Source: Williamsia sp. 1135 (GTDB lineage: Bacteria; Actinomycetota; Actinomycetes; Mycobacteriales; Mycobacteriaceae). From it: a stretch of DNA of 64,000 bases. The notes beneath the pieces are model-generated. The model made no database searches. It had not been told where the DNA came from and was given only the letters and a program-made list of their open reading frames with translations. Each line of letters begins with the position of its first letter. The first letter of the stretch is position 1. A program made the position numbers and the translations under genes. Below, piece after piece: positions 9,101 through 19,200 of the stretch. The stretch lies in NCBI RefSeq assembly GCF_002095395.1, contig NZ_MJEI01000105.1:248001-312000 (forward strand). The letters are read 5' to 3'.

Positions 9101-9957
9101 AGGAGCTCCGACGGATGCTGGATGACGGTCTCCGGTTTCGGGGCGAGGCGCCCGGCGAACTTGGCGATGACGACCTCGTACATCGACCCGCCTGCGCGGA
9201 CCAGCAGATCGATGACCTTCGCGTCCGCACCGACGAGGACTCGGGGGCGATTCTTCTCGATGGCCGAGATGATGATCTCGGCGGCGCGTGCCGACGTCGT
9301 GCGGGCCAGCTTCTTGTCGAAGAGTTCTGCGGTGGTTCGCTGATCGTGGCCATCGGAGACGGTTGCGTTGCGGGCGATCGCGGTCTTGATGCCACCGGGA
9401 TGCACACACGTCACCTGGACGGGATGGCCGGCGATCTTCATCTCCTGGTACAGCGACTCGGTGAAACCCCGCACCGCGAACTTTGCCGCGTTATAGGCAC
9501 TTTGGCCGGGCATGGCCAGGATTCCGAACAACGACGAGGTGTTCACCACGTGGCCGTCGCCCGAGGCGATGAGGTACGGCAGGAACGCCTTGGTGCCGTT
9601 GACGACGCCCCAGTAGTCGATGTCCATGACGCGTTCGTACTGCTTGAACTCGGTGATCTCGACCTCGCCGTGGTGGGCGATTCCGGCGTTGTTGATCACC
9701 AGGTTGACCTTGCCGAAATGTTCGGCGACGGTGTCCGCATACTCGAGGACCGCCTCGCGTTCGGCCACATTGAGAAGCTGCGCATGAACCTGCGCACCCT
9801 GGGCTTTGAGAAGACGCTCGGTCTCTTCCAGACCTGCGGGGTTCACGTCGCTGATTGCGACGAGAGCGCCCTTGCCTGCGAGCTGGAGCGCGAGGTCGCG
9901 GCCCATGCCCGATCCGGCTCCGGTCACCACTGCTACCTTGCCTTTGAAATCTTTCAT
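9097..9957 (-). CDS. Short-chain dehydrogenase/reductase
   Basis: Classical NAD(P)-dependent SDR of 286 residues: cofactor motif VTGAGSGMG at 11-19, NNAG around residue 90, and catalytic Ser with YNAAK (Tyr/Lys) around 157-161. It would interconvert an alcohol and a ketone. The start overlaps the BVMO stop by 4 bases (ATGA), showing translational coupling. M. tuberculosis has an SDR gene (Rv1245c) next to lpqZ in the same place, so this may be its counterpart within an enlarged operon. Confidence 0.9.
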   Translation of the reverse strand: MKDFKGKVAVVTGAGSGMGRDLALQLAGKGALVAISDVNPAGLEETERLLKAQGAQVHAQLLNVAEREAVLEYADTVAEHFGKVNLVINNAGIAHHGEVEITEFKQYERVMDIDYWGVVNGTKAFLPYLIASGDGHVVNTSSLFGILAMPGQSAYNAAKFAVRGFTESLYQEMKIAGHPVQVTCVHPGGIKTAIARNATVSDGHDQRTTAELFDKKLARTTSARAAEIIISAIEKNRPRVLVGADAKVIDLLVRAGGSMYEVVIAKFAGRLAPKPETVIQHPSELL

Positions 9958-11471
9958 GAGGTCACCGTTTCTTTCGCTGCGGGGATCGTGCCGGCCGTGG
10001 GGTTCAGAGACCGCGCACTGGCCGTGTCATAGGCGGCAAGGTCGAACTTACGGGTGATGCGCCGGTAGTTGAAGGTGAATCCGGGCCACAAGGTGGTGAT
10101 GTTGCCGAAGGCGTCCTTGTACCAGCTGGCGCAGCCGCCGGTCTCCCACACGCTGGACTTCAGGTTGTCCTGGATACCGACGTTGTAGTCGCGCTGGACG
10201 TCGGGGCGGACCTCGACCCGCGCGATGTCGTACTGCCGCTGCAATTTGAAGTAGTCGACGAGATAGTTCAGCTGCGACTCGATCATGTAGACCATCGAGG
10301 TGTGACCGAGGCCGGTCGACGGTCCGACCATCAGGAACATGTTGGGGAACCCGTTGACGGTGGTGCCCTTGTACGCCTGCATCCCGGTGCTCTCCCAGAC
10401 CTCGGCGAGGCTGCGGCCGTCCTTGCCGATGATGTGCTCGAACACGGGGGAGTCGGTGACGTGGAATCCGGTGGCCACCACGATCGCGTCGACCTCGCGG
10501 GCGACGCCGTCGGCGGTGACGATCCCGGTCGCGGTGACCTCTCTGATGGGGTCGGTGACCAGTTCGACGTTGTCCTGGTTCAGCGCGGGATAGTACGTGT
10601 TGGACAGAAGAATCCGCTTGCAGCCGACCTTCCAGTTCGGGGTGACGGCGGCGCGGAGCTTCTTGTCCGAGATTCCGCGGGCGATGTTCCGTCTGCCGGC
10701 GATCTTGCCTGCGGCGAGCATGTTCGGGGCATGGGTGAGGCCGAAGGAGACGAGTTCGTGTGCCGCGTAGATGGTCGCGCGGGTTGCTCGCTGGTATCCG
10801 GGGATGTTCTTGAACGCCCAGTTCTCACCGGACGAGTACGGCCGGTCCGCACGCGGCAGGATCCAAGGTGCGGTCCGTTGGTAGACGTCGAGCTGTCCCA
10901 CGGTCTTGGCGAGTTCGGGAATGATCTGAACGGCCGAGGCGCCGGTGCCGATCACGGCGACCCGCTTGCCTTTCAGGTCGTAGTCGGAGTTCCAGCGGGC
11001 GGAATGGAAGATCTCGCCGGTGAAGCCCTCGATACCCTTGACGTCGGGCAGCTTCGGTTCACAGAGCGGGCCGACGCCGGCGACCATGAAGTCTGCGCGG
11101 AACTGACCGTTGGACGTGTCGATGATCCACTGTCCGGAGTCCTCGTCCCAAGCGGTGTTGGTGACCTCGGTGTTCCACTTCGTCTTCGACCCCAGGTCGT
11201 ATTTGTCGGCGACGTGGTTGATGTAACGGTGGATCTCCGGCTGCTGCGAGAACGAGCGGCTCCACGACGGGTTCAGGGCGAACGAGTACGAGTACAGGTG
11301 CGAAGGGACATCGCAGGCCGCGCCGGGGTAGGTGTTGTCGCGCCAGGTTCCGCCGAAGTCGCTCCCGCGATCGAGGATCACGAAGTCGTCGAAGCCGTTT
11401 TGCTGCAGCTTGATGGCTGCGCCCAGTCCGGAGAAGCCCGCGCCGATGATGGCGATCTTTACAACGTTCAT
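9954..11471 (-). CDS. Flavin-containing Baeyer-Villiger-type monooxygenase
   Basis: FAD/NADPH monooxygenase of 505 residues. The FAD Rossmann motif GAGFSGLG is at 10-17. The BVMO fingerprint FTGEIFHSARWN fits F-x-G-x3-H-x3-W with Asn in the last position where Pro or Asp is usual. A second Rossmann motif GTGASAVQ follows. It inserts oxygen next to a ketone to give an ester. ATG 11471 is preferred over ATG 11483 because a TTGACA/TATGTT promoter on the minus strand (11506-11479) places initiation at 11471. First gene of the operon under the divergent TetR. Confidence 0.92.
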   Translation of the reverse strand: MNVVKIAIIGAGFSGLGAAIKLQQNGFDDFVILDRGSDFGGTWRDNTYPGAACDVPSHLYSYSFALNPSWSRSFSQQPEIHRYINHVADKYDLGSKTKWNTEVTNTAWDEDSGQWIIDTSNGQFRADFMVAGVGPLCEPKLPDVKGIEGFTGEIFHSARWNSDYDLKGKRVAVIGTGASAVQIIPELAKTVGQLDVYQRTAPWILPRADRPYSSGENWAFKNIPGYQRATRATIYAAHELVSFGLTHAPNMLAAGKIAGRRNIARGISDKKLRAAVTPNWKVGCKRILLSNTYYPALNQDNVELVTDPIREVTATGIVTADGVAREVDAIVVATGFHVTDSPVFEHIIGKDGRSLAEVWESTGMQAYKGTTVNGFPNMFLMVGPSTGLGHTSMVYMIESQLNYLVDYFKLQRQYDIARVEVRPDVQRDYNVGIQDNLKSSVWETGGCASWYKDAFGNITTLWPGFTFNYRRITRKFDLAAYDTASARSLNPTAGTIPAAKETVTS

Positions 11472-11478
11472 GGGTAAG

Positions 11479-11506
11479 AACATACCGGCTATTGACGGCT
11501 TGTCAA
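11479..11506 (-). promoter_or_regulatory. Promoter of the BVMO operon
   Basis: On the minus strand TTGACA (11506-11501), a 16-base spacer, then TATGTT (11484-11479), 7 bases before ATG 11471. The -35 lies inside the 20-bp palindrome, so a bound TetR dimer would block RNA polymerase. Confidence 0.6.
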
Positions 11507-11520
11507 TAGCGCTATTGACA
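11501..11520. promoter_or_regulatory. Perfect 20-bp palindromic operator for the TetR regulator
   Basis: TGTCAATAGC followed directly by its reverse complement GCTATTGACA, in the 72-base gap between the divergent BVMO and TetR starts. Its size and symmetry fit a TetR-family operator. It covers the BVMO -35 and lies upstream of a TATGGT box (11530-11535) for tetR itself, so autoregulation is likely. Confidence 0.75.
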
Positions 11521-11543
11521 CAAAGTCAGTATGGTCATCGTTT

Positions 11544-12152
11544 GTGACCACAGCGAGGCGCACCAGGATGAGCCCGCAGGCCCGTCGGGATCAGCTGATC
11601 AGCGAAGGCCTGCGGATGCTCGACGACCGCGCGCTGGATCAGGTGTCGGTGGAAGAGGTGGCCGAGGCGGCGGGGGTGTCGCGGGCGCTGCTGTTCCACT
11701 ATTTCGAGTCCAAACAGGACTTTCTGGTGGCACTGACCACCGAGCAGAGCCGGCGGATGCTCGAACGCACCGAACCCGATCTGAACGTCCAGGACCCGAT
11801 CGCCATTGCGCGGGGGTCTCTGACGGCCTACATCGACTACGTCTCGGCGAACCGGTCCGCGTACCTCGCGATCCTGCAGGGGACCGGGGCGTCGGACCCC
11901 GCGATGCGCAAGGTCGCCGACGACACCCGGACCGTGATGGCCGAACGGGTCCTGGGACTCGCTGCCCTGCTCGAGCTGCATCGCACGCCGCTGATCGAAC
12001 TGGCGGTGCACGGTTGGGTGACGTTCAGCGAGCAGGTCACCGTCCGTTGGCTGCAGGACGAGGCCGGCGTCAGTCGCGACGAGATCGTCGAACTGATCGC
12101 CCGGTCGCTGCCACTGCTGGCGACCCTGGCTGCCGACCCGAACAACCAATAA
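11544..12152 (+). CDS. TetR-family regulator, probable repressor of the BVMO operon
   Basis: A 202-residue regulator with an N-terminal TetR helix-turn-helix (VSVEEVAEAAGVSRALLFHYFESKQDFLVAL, about 35-65) and a divergent ligand-binding half. The GTG start has no ribosome binding site and lies 8 bases after a TATGGT box, fitting a leaderless mRNA. It faces the BVMO-SDR-hydrolase operon across a perfect palindrome, so the ligand is probably a ketone or related pathway compound (inference). Confidence 0.88.
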   Translation: MTTARRTRMSPQARRDQLISEGLRMLDDRALDQVSVEEVAEAAGVSRALLFHYFESKQDFLVALTTEQSRRMLERTEPDLNVQDPIAIARGSLTAYIDYVSANRSAYLAILQGTGASDPAMRKVADDTRTVMAERVLGLAALLELHRTPLIELAVHGWVTFSEQVTVRWLQDEAGVSRDEIVELIARSLPLLATLAADPNNQ

Positions 12153-12207
12153 TGGTGGGTTCTGGTGAGCGTGACCTGCGGAAACGCTCGCCAAAACCCA
12201 CCATTAT
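12149..12207. terminator. Long bidirectional terminator hairpin between tetR and kgd
   Basis: Arms 12149-12171 and 12185-12207 pair over 23 positions with one mismatch and one G-U, loop of 13. The 5' arm includes the tetR stop codon and the 3' arm ends 15 bases from the convergent kgd stop. AT-rich ends on both sides suit termination in both directions. Confidence 0.7.
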
Positions 12208-12221
12208 CGGGGTTTGGGGGA

Positions 12222-15200
12222 TCAGCCGAACGCGGTGTCGATGATCTCCTGCTGCTCGACGGCGTGGACCTTCGAGGAGCCGGACGACGGTGCGGACATC
12301 GCACGACGCGACACCCGGCGCAGACCCTGGAAGAACTCCGGCAACATTTCCGGGAGGTTCAGCCCGAAGAAGGGCCACGCCCCCTGGTTCGCCGGCTCTT
12401 CCTGAACCCAGAAGATCTCTTCCATGTTCGTGTACTGCCCGAGTGCGTTGCGAAGCCGCTTGTGAGGCACCGGATAGAGCTGCTCGACCCGGACGATCGC
12501 GACGTCATCGCGCTTGTCCTTCTCCTTGCGCGCAGCCAGCTCGTAGTACAACTTGCCGGACACGAGCAGGACGCGGCGCACCTTCTCGCGGTCGCCGCCG
12601 GAATCGAATGCGGGGTCGTCGATGACGGACTTGAACTTGCCCTCGGTGAACTCCGAGACCGGGGACACCGCAGCCTTGTTACGCAGCATGGACTTCGGTG
12701 TGAAGACCACGAGCGGACGGCTGATCCCGTCGAGGACGTGACGACGCAGCAGGTGGAAGTAGCTCGCCGGTGTCGACGGCAGCGCGACGGTCATCGAACC
12801 CTCGGCGCACAGCAGCAGGAATCGTTCGATGCGTCCTGAGGTGTGGTCGGGACCCTGACCTTCATGGCCGTGGGGGAGCAGCAGCACCACGTCGGAGGTC
12901 TGGCCCCACTTGGCCTCACCCGACGAGATGAACTCGTCGATGATCGACTGCGCGCCGTTGACGAAGTCACCGAACTGGGCTTCCCACAGCACGAGAGCGT
13001 CGGGGTCGCCGACGGAGTAGCCGTATTCGAACCCGACGACGGCGTACTCGCTCAGCGCCGAGTCGTACGCGAGGAACCGGCCGGGGTTCTCCGGGTTGGT
13101 CTCCGCGACGGTTCGCAGCGGGGTGTACTCGTCGCCGTTCTCGCGGTCGATGAGCACCGAATGGCGCTGGGTGAACGTGCCGCGGCGCGAGTCCTGGCCG
13201 GACAGGCGCACGGTCCGGCCCTCTTCGACGAGTGACCCAAAGGCCAGCAGCTCGCCGAATGCCCAGTCCACGTTGCCGTTTCGCGACATCTCGTAGCGCT
13301 TCTTGAGCACCGGCTTGACCCGCTGGTGGACGGTGAAGCCATCGGGGACGTTGACGAACGCGTCGCCGATCCGCTCCATCGTCTCCTTCGAGATCTTGGT
13401 CTCCAGCTTGACCGGGAGAACCTGATCGGACTCGACCGACGGGCTCGGGGCGGCCTGATACTTCTCCAGCTCGCGGACCTCGTTGAAGACTCGTTCGAGC
13501 TGACCCTGGTAGTCGCGGAGGGCGTCCTCGGCCTCCTTGGTCGAGATGTCACCACGACCGATCAGGGCTTCGGTGTAGCTCTTGCGGACGCTGCGCTTGG
13601 TGTCGATCACGTCGTACATCGCCGGCTGCGTCATCGAGGGGTCGTCGCCCTCGTTGTGTCCGCGACGGCGGTAGCAGACGAGGTCGATGACGACGTCCTT
13701 GTTGAACTTCTGCCGATAGTCGACGGCCAATTTCGCGGCCCAGACGCAGGCCTCGGGGTCGTCGCCGTTGACGTGGAAGATCGGCGCGCCGATCATCTTC
13801 GCCACATCGGTGCAGTACTCGGACGAGCGGGACGCCTCGGGTGCGGTGGTGAAGCCGACCTGGTTGTTGACGACGATGTGGACTGTGCCGCCGGTCCGGT
13901 AACCACGCAGCATGGCGAGGTTGAGGGTTTCGGCAACCACGCCCTGGCCTGCGAACGCGGCGTCGCCGTGCAGCATCAGCGGCAGCACCGTGAAGGCGCC
14001 GTCACCTAGGTCGCGCAGATCCTGCTTGGCGCGCACCAGTCCTTCGAGGACGGGGTCGACCGCCTCGAGATGAGACGGGTTCGCGGTCAGAGAGACGTTG
14101 ATCTCGTTGTCCCCGAACATCTGGTAGTACTTGCCCTCGGCTCCGAGGTGGTACTTCACGTCGCCGGATCCGTGCGCCTGCGACGGGTTCAGGTTGCCCT
14201 CGAACTCGGTGAAGATCTTCGAGTACGGCTTGCCGACGATGTTCGCCAGCACGTTGAGGCGTCCGCGGTGCGGCATCCCGACGACGACTTCGTCGAGGCC
14301 GTACTCGGCGCACTGATCGATGACGCCGTCCATCATCGGGATGACGGCTTCGGCACCTTCGAGCGAGAAGCGCTTCTGACCGACGTATTTGGTCTGCAAG
14401 AACGTCTCGAAGGCCTCGGCGGCATTGAGCTTGGACAGGATGTACTTCTGCTCGGCCACCGGTGGCTTGACGTGCTTGATCTCGACGCGTTCCTGCAGCC
14501 ACTGCTGTTGCTCGGGCTCGAGGATGTGGGTGTACTCGACACCCACGTGCCGGCAGTAGGAGTCGCGCAGGATCGACAGGACATCGCGCAACTTCATCTT
14601 GTTCTCGCCGTGGAAACCACCGACGTTGAAACTGCGATCGAGATCCCACAGCGTCAGGTCGTAGGTGAGCACGTCGAGATCGGGGTGCGCCGAGCGGGCG
14701 TCGGAATCGATCATCAGCGGATCGATGTCCGCCATCAGATGACCTCGATTGCGGTATGCCGCAATCAGTTCCAGAACGCGCGCGTTCTTGTCGACGGCAC
14801 CTTCGGGGATGTCGCGACGCCAGCGGATCGGCTCGTACGGGATGTGCAGGGTGGTGAAGATCTCGTCGAAGAACTCATCCGACAGCAAGAGCTGGTGAAT
14901 GGTGCGCAGGAAGTCGCCGGACTCGGCGCCCTGGATGATGCGGTGATCGTAGGTCGAGGTGAGCGTCATCAGCTTGCCGACGGCGAGCGCGGCGATCTGC
15001 TCTTCGGAGGCGCCCTGGAACTCGGCCGGGTACTCCATCGCACCGGCGCCGACGATGGTGCCCTGCCCCTTCATCAGGCGCGGTACCGAGTGGACTGTCC
15101 CGATGGTGCCGGGGTTGGTGAGCGAGATGGTCACGCCCGCGAAGTCGTCGCCGGTGAGCTTGCCCTCACGCGCCCGCCGGACGATGTCCTCGTAGGCCGC

Positions 15201-16091
15201 GTGGAACTGCGCGAAGTTCATGGTCTCGGTGCGCTTGATCGCCGCGACGACGAGGGTGCGGGACCCGTCCTTGCCGGGCAGGTCGATCGCGAGTCCGAGG
15301 TTTGTGTGGGCCGGCTGGACGACGTTCGGCTTGCCGTCGACTTCCGCGAAGTGCCGGTTCATGCCGGGGAACGACTTGATCGCCTGGACGATCGCGAACC
15401 CGAGGATGTGTGTGAACGAGATCTTGCCACCGCGGGTGCGGGCGAGGTGGTTGTTGATGACCACCCGGTTGTCGATCATCAGCTTCGCGGGCACCGCACG
15501 CACACTGGTCGCGGTAGGGATCTGCAGCGAGGCCGCCATGTTCTTGGCGATCGCGGCGGCGGGGCCGCGCAGCACCTTGTTCGTGGCCTCGTCGGTGGTC
15601 TCGGCCGGAGCCGCCTTCGCAGGCGCCGACTTCTTCGCGTCTTTACGCGGGGCGTCGGTCGTCGGGCGCACGGTCTTCTTGGGCGCGGCCTTGGCGGCGT
15701 CGTTCGGCGGGCTCTGCTTCTCGGGTGCAGGCGTGGTCTGGGCCGTGGTCTGCGCCGATGCGTCCCGGCTGGTGTCCGATTGCCCGGCGGCGGCCTTGCT
15801 CGCCGGGGTTGCGTCCACGGCCGGTTTCGGCGCCGATGCACCATTGCCGGACGAGTCGGTGCCGGACTTCTTCTCGCTCTTCCCTGCGGACCCACCATCG
15901 CCGGCGGTCTTGCTCCCCGAGCCGGTGGCTCCGGGGCTGCTGTCCCCGGAGCCGTTACCTTCCGAGGCGTAGTTCTTGAGGAAGTCATGCCAACTCGGAT
16001 CCACCGAGCTCGGATCTTTTTGGAAGCGCTGGTACATTTCCTCAACCAGCCACTCGTTCTGCCCGAAGTCTGAAATCGAACTGCTGCTCAC
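12222..16091 (-). CDS. kgd: Multifunctional 2-oxoglutarate dehydrogenase/decarboxylase Kgd
   Basis: TCA-cycle enzyme of 1289 residues with the E2-E1 fusion typical of Mycobacteriales. Order: N-terminal [12 protein letters not shown] peptide (about 9-20); an Ala/Pro/Lys-rich linker (about 45-170); succinyltransferase-like domain with catalytic DHRIIQG near 380; and a thiamine-diphosphate E1 domain with [14 protein letters not shown] near 605, [10 protein letters not shown] and [13 protein letters not shown]. In this order such proteins are regulated by the FHA protein GarA/OdhI. GTG 16091 is chosen because it leads directly into the conserved start; the ORF stays open to 16184. A minus-strand GAGG about 10 bases upstream may be the ribosome binding site. 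Confidence 0.95.
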   Translation of the reverse strand: MSSSSISDFGQNEWLVEEMYQRFQKDPSSVDPSWHDFLKNYASEGNGSGDSSPGATGSGSKTAGDGGSAGKSEKKSGTDSSGNGASAPKPAVDATPASKAAAGQSDTSRDASAQTTAQTTPAPEKQSPPNDAAKAAPKKTVRPTTDAPRKDAKKSAPAKAAPAETTDEATNKVLRGPAAAIAKNMAASLQIPTATSVRAVPAKLMIDNRVVINNHLARTRGGKISFTHILGFAIVQAIKSFPGMNRHFAEVDGKPNVVQPAHTNLGLAIDLPGKDGSRTLVVAAIKRTETMNFAQFHAAYEDIVRRAREGKLTGDDFAGVTISLTNPGTIGTVHSVPRLMKGQGTIVGAGAMEYPAEFQGASEEQIAALAVGKLMTLTSTYDHRIIQGAESGDFLRTIHQLLLSDEFFDEIFTTLHIPYEPIRWRRDIPEGAVDKNARVLELIAAYRNRGHLMADIDPLMIDSDARSAHPDLDVLTYDLTLWDLDRSFNVGGFHGENKMKLRDVLSILRDSYCRHVGVEYTHILEPEQQQWLQERVEIKHVKPPVAEQKYILSKLNAAEAFETFLQTKYVGQKRFSLEGAEAVIPMMDGVIDQCAEYGLDEVVVGMPHRGRLNVLANIVGKPYSKIFTEFEGNLNPSQAHGSGDVKYHLGAEGKYYQMFGDNEINVSLTANPSHLEAVDPVLEGLVRAKQDLRDLGDGAFTVLPLMLHGDAAFAGQGVVAETLNLAMLRGYRTGGTVHIVVNNQVGFTTAPEASRSSEYCTDVAKMIGAPIFHVNGDDPEACVWAAKLAVDYRQKFNKDVVIDLVCYRRRGHNEGDDPSMTQPAMYDVIDTKRSVRKSYTEALIGRGDISTKEAEDALRDYQGQLERVFNEVRELEKYQAAPSPSVESDQVLPVKLETKISKETMERIGDAFVNVPDGFTVHQRVKPVLKKRYEMSRNGNVDWAFGELLAFGSLVEEGRTVRLSGQDSRRGTFTQRHSVLIDRENGDEYTPLRTVAETNPENPGRFLAYDSALSEYAVVGFEYGYSVGDPDALVLWEAQFGDFVNGAQSIIDEFISSGEAKWGQTSDVVLLLPHGHEGQGPDHTSGRIERFLLLCAEGSMTVALPSTPASYFHLLRRHVLDGISRPLVVFTPKSMLRNKAAVSPVSEFTEGKFKSVIDDPAFDSGGDREKVRRVLLVSGKLYYELAARKEKDKRDDVAIVRVEQLYPVPHKRLRNALGQYTNMEEIFWVQEEPANQGAWPFFGLNLPEMLPEFFQGLRRVSRRAMSAPSSGSSKVHAVEQQEIIDTAFG

Positions 16092-16225
16092 GGCAGTATC
16101 TCGCCTCAATTCCTTTACTGGTCTGGCTGCCAAGCCGACCTGACGCTTTTTGCGAAGTCTCCGGGTGTCAAGGTTAGTCCCCATGCGTCGGCGGGGCTAT
16201 GCCGGTCGGTCACCACCACGAGTCG

Positions 16226-19200
16226 TCATTGACTCGGGACCTCATCCGGAGCGATACCCGCCTTCCACAGCGCGTGGTACCTGCCATTCAACGACAAGAG
16301 TTCCGAATGAGTTCCGAGCTCTACGATCCGTCCGCCCGCGACCACCGCGATCCGATCTGCCCTGGCAGCGGTGGCCAGGCGGTGCGCCACGATCACGGAG
16401 CTGCGCGAGCCCGTCAGGTGCCTGCCCGCCGCCATCACCCGGCGTTCGGTCGCCTGATCGAGAGTGGCGGTGGCCTCGTCGAGCAACAGCAGGTCGGGGT
16501 TCACCAGCTCCGCCCGCGCCAGTGCGATGAGCTGCCGCTGCCCGGAAGAGAGTCCCTGGCCGCGTTCGCCGATGGGATGTGCCATCGCACCCGGGAGTTC
16601 CGCGATCATCGACAGCGCGCCGACCGCGCGCGCCGCGGCGACGATCTCGTCGTGGGTCGCCTGTGGCCTGCCGAACGCGATGTTGTCGGCGACCGTTCCG
16701 GTGAACAGATGCGGCTCCTGCGGCACGACGCCGAGTCTGGACCGGTAGTGCCCGAGCCGGAAGTCGCGGATGTCGGTGCCGTCCATCCGGACAGATCCGG
16801 TGGTCGGGTCGTAGAAGCGGGCCAGGAGTTTGACGATCGTGGACTTGCCCGCACCGGTTTCCCCGACGAGCGCGAGTGACGTTCCTGCCGGCAGATCGAG
16901 GTCGACGTCCGACAGGGCGTCGCGCACCGCGCCCGGGTAGCGGAAGCCGACGCCGTCGAGCTGGGCATGCCCGGCGAAACCGTGCTCGTCTGCTCGACTC
17001 GCGGGCGCGGTCCCGTCCGCGCCGTCGGGGCATCGGACGCGGCTCCGGGTGGCCAGCAGGTCGGAGATCCGGCGTAGCCCGACCAGGGCCTGCTGGTATC
17101 CGTCGAAGACCTGCGAGAGCTGCTGGACGGGTCCGAACAGCATCCCGAGGTAGAGGACGAAGGCCACCAGGGTGCCCGGGCTGGTCTCGCCGACGGCGAC
17201 CTGATGTGCGCCGAAGGCGATCACGCCCGCGGTGGCCAGGTCGGACATCAACGTGATGAACGGGAAGAAGATCGAGATCGCCTGCTGCGAGACCATTCGC
17301 GCGCGCACGTATGCGGCTGCGCGGGCGGTGAACTGAGCCATCGCGAATCCGTCGTGGCGGTAGGCCTGGGTGGTGCGCACGCCGCCCACGTTTTCCTGGA
17401 AGTCGGCGTTGACCTCGCTGACGAGTTCGCGGGAGCGGGTGTACGCGCGGGCGGCGATGCGCCGGAAGACCACTGTGGCGATGACTATCGGCGGGAACAC
17501 GGCGAGCATCAGCAGTCCGAGCGAGGCGTCGGTCAAGATGAGTGCGACCGCGACGCCGACGAGCGTGAGAGAGCTGACGATCGCGGTCGACAGTCCGGTC
17601 TGCAGGAACGTGGACAGCGCATCGACGTCGGTCGTCATCCTCGTCATGATCCGGCCGGACAGTTCGCGCTCGTAGTAGTCCAAACCGAGGCGCTGCAGGT
17701 GCGCGTAGCTGCGGACCCGCAGCGCGTACAGCACTCGTTCACCGGCCCGGGAGGTGATCACGGTCATCACCGCGGCGGCGATGAAACCGATCGCGACCGC
17801 GCCCAGGCCCGCGAATGCAGCGATCCACAAATGGCCGGACTGTTCGTCCGTCGCGCCGTCGATGCCGTAACGCGCGATGGTGGGGAAGGCGAGGGAGACC
17901 AGCGTGTCGACCGAGATACAGATCACCACGACTGCGAGCAGCCAGCGCACCGGACGCAGCAGTTGACGCAGCGAGAAGTCGGGCCGGTCGGTTCGTATCT
18001 CTGTGTCGTCGGTGGCCGGATCCTCGGTCGCCGGCGGGAGGGTGGCCACGGACTCGAGCAGTTCGGGTGTCGGGGCCATCGCTCCGAGCGCGCCGGACAT
18101 GCCCCCTCCGCCCCGGACGCCGAGGGTTGCCGGGGGCGCTTGCCTGCGTCGACGTTCGACAGGCGCAGGCGCGTCGGAGGGCCACAGCGCTTCGATGGGC
18201 AGGAGGAGCTCGGAGAACTCGTCCTCGAGGTCGTCGACCTCGTCGACATCGGTGCTCATCAGCGAACGGAACAGCGGGCAGCGCGCCGTGAGCTCCGCTT
18301 CGGTCCCGACGTCGATGATGCGGCCTGCGTCGAGGACTGCCACCCGGTCCGCGAGCGTGAGGGTGGATCGTCGGTGCGCGAGGATCAGCATCGTGCGCGT
18401 CGACGTACGCAGGTGTGTGAAGATGGCCGCCTCGGTCTGCGCGTCCACCGCGGACGTGGCGTCGTCGAGGATCAGGATGCGGGGATCGGCGTACAGGGCC
18501 CGGGCGAGGGCGATGCGCTGACGTTGACCACCCGAGAGGGTGAGGCCGCGCTCGCCGACCACCGACCGGTATCCGTCGGCCAGGCCCGAGACGAAGCCAT
18601 CTGCATGCGCCCGCCTGGCTGCGGACTCGATACCGCCGGGCAGCGGGCCGTCCTCGTCGAACTTGCCGACGTGGGCGTTCGGGGCGATGTTCGCGGCGAC
18701 GGTGTCGGAGTAGAGGAACGGCTCGTCGAACACGACGCCGACAGCCGATCGCAATTCGTCCGGGGCCAGGTCACCGACGTCGAACCCGCGGTCCGCACCC
18801 CGCAATTCGATGATCCCCGTCTGGGGCCGGTGAAATCGATCGGCGAGCAGTGCGAGCGTCGACTTGCCGGATCCGGGCCTGCCCACGACGGCCACCACCT
18901 CGCCGGGCGCGATGTCGAGATCGACCCCGGAAAGCACAGGTGACGAAGCGCCCGGATACGTGAAGCCGACGTCGCGCAGGGTCAGGCCGAGAGGTCCGTC
19001 GGGGAGGCGGCCGGTCGCGGCGAGCGCGGGATCGGGTGGCTCGTCGATCACCTGGTAGACCCGCTCGACCGCGGCGCGGGCCAATTGCGCGGACACCAGC
19101 AGGCTCGTCAGCAGTCGCGCCAGACCTGTCATGGTCGTCACGTAGGTGGCGAAGGCCAGGAACGTCCCGACGGTGATGGATCCGTTCATCGTGAGATAGC

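Noticed and set aside
14070-16073. A 667-codon plus-strand frame over kgd
   Set aside because: Antisense of kgd; no motif and skewed Val/Asp/Arg content.
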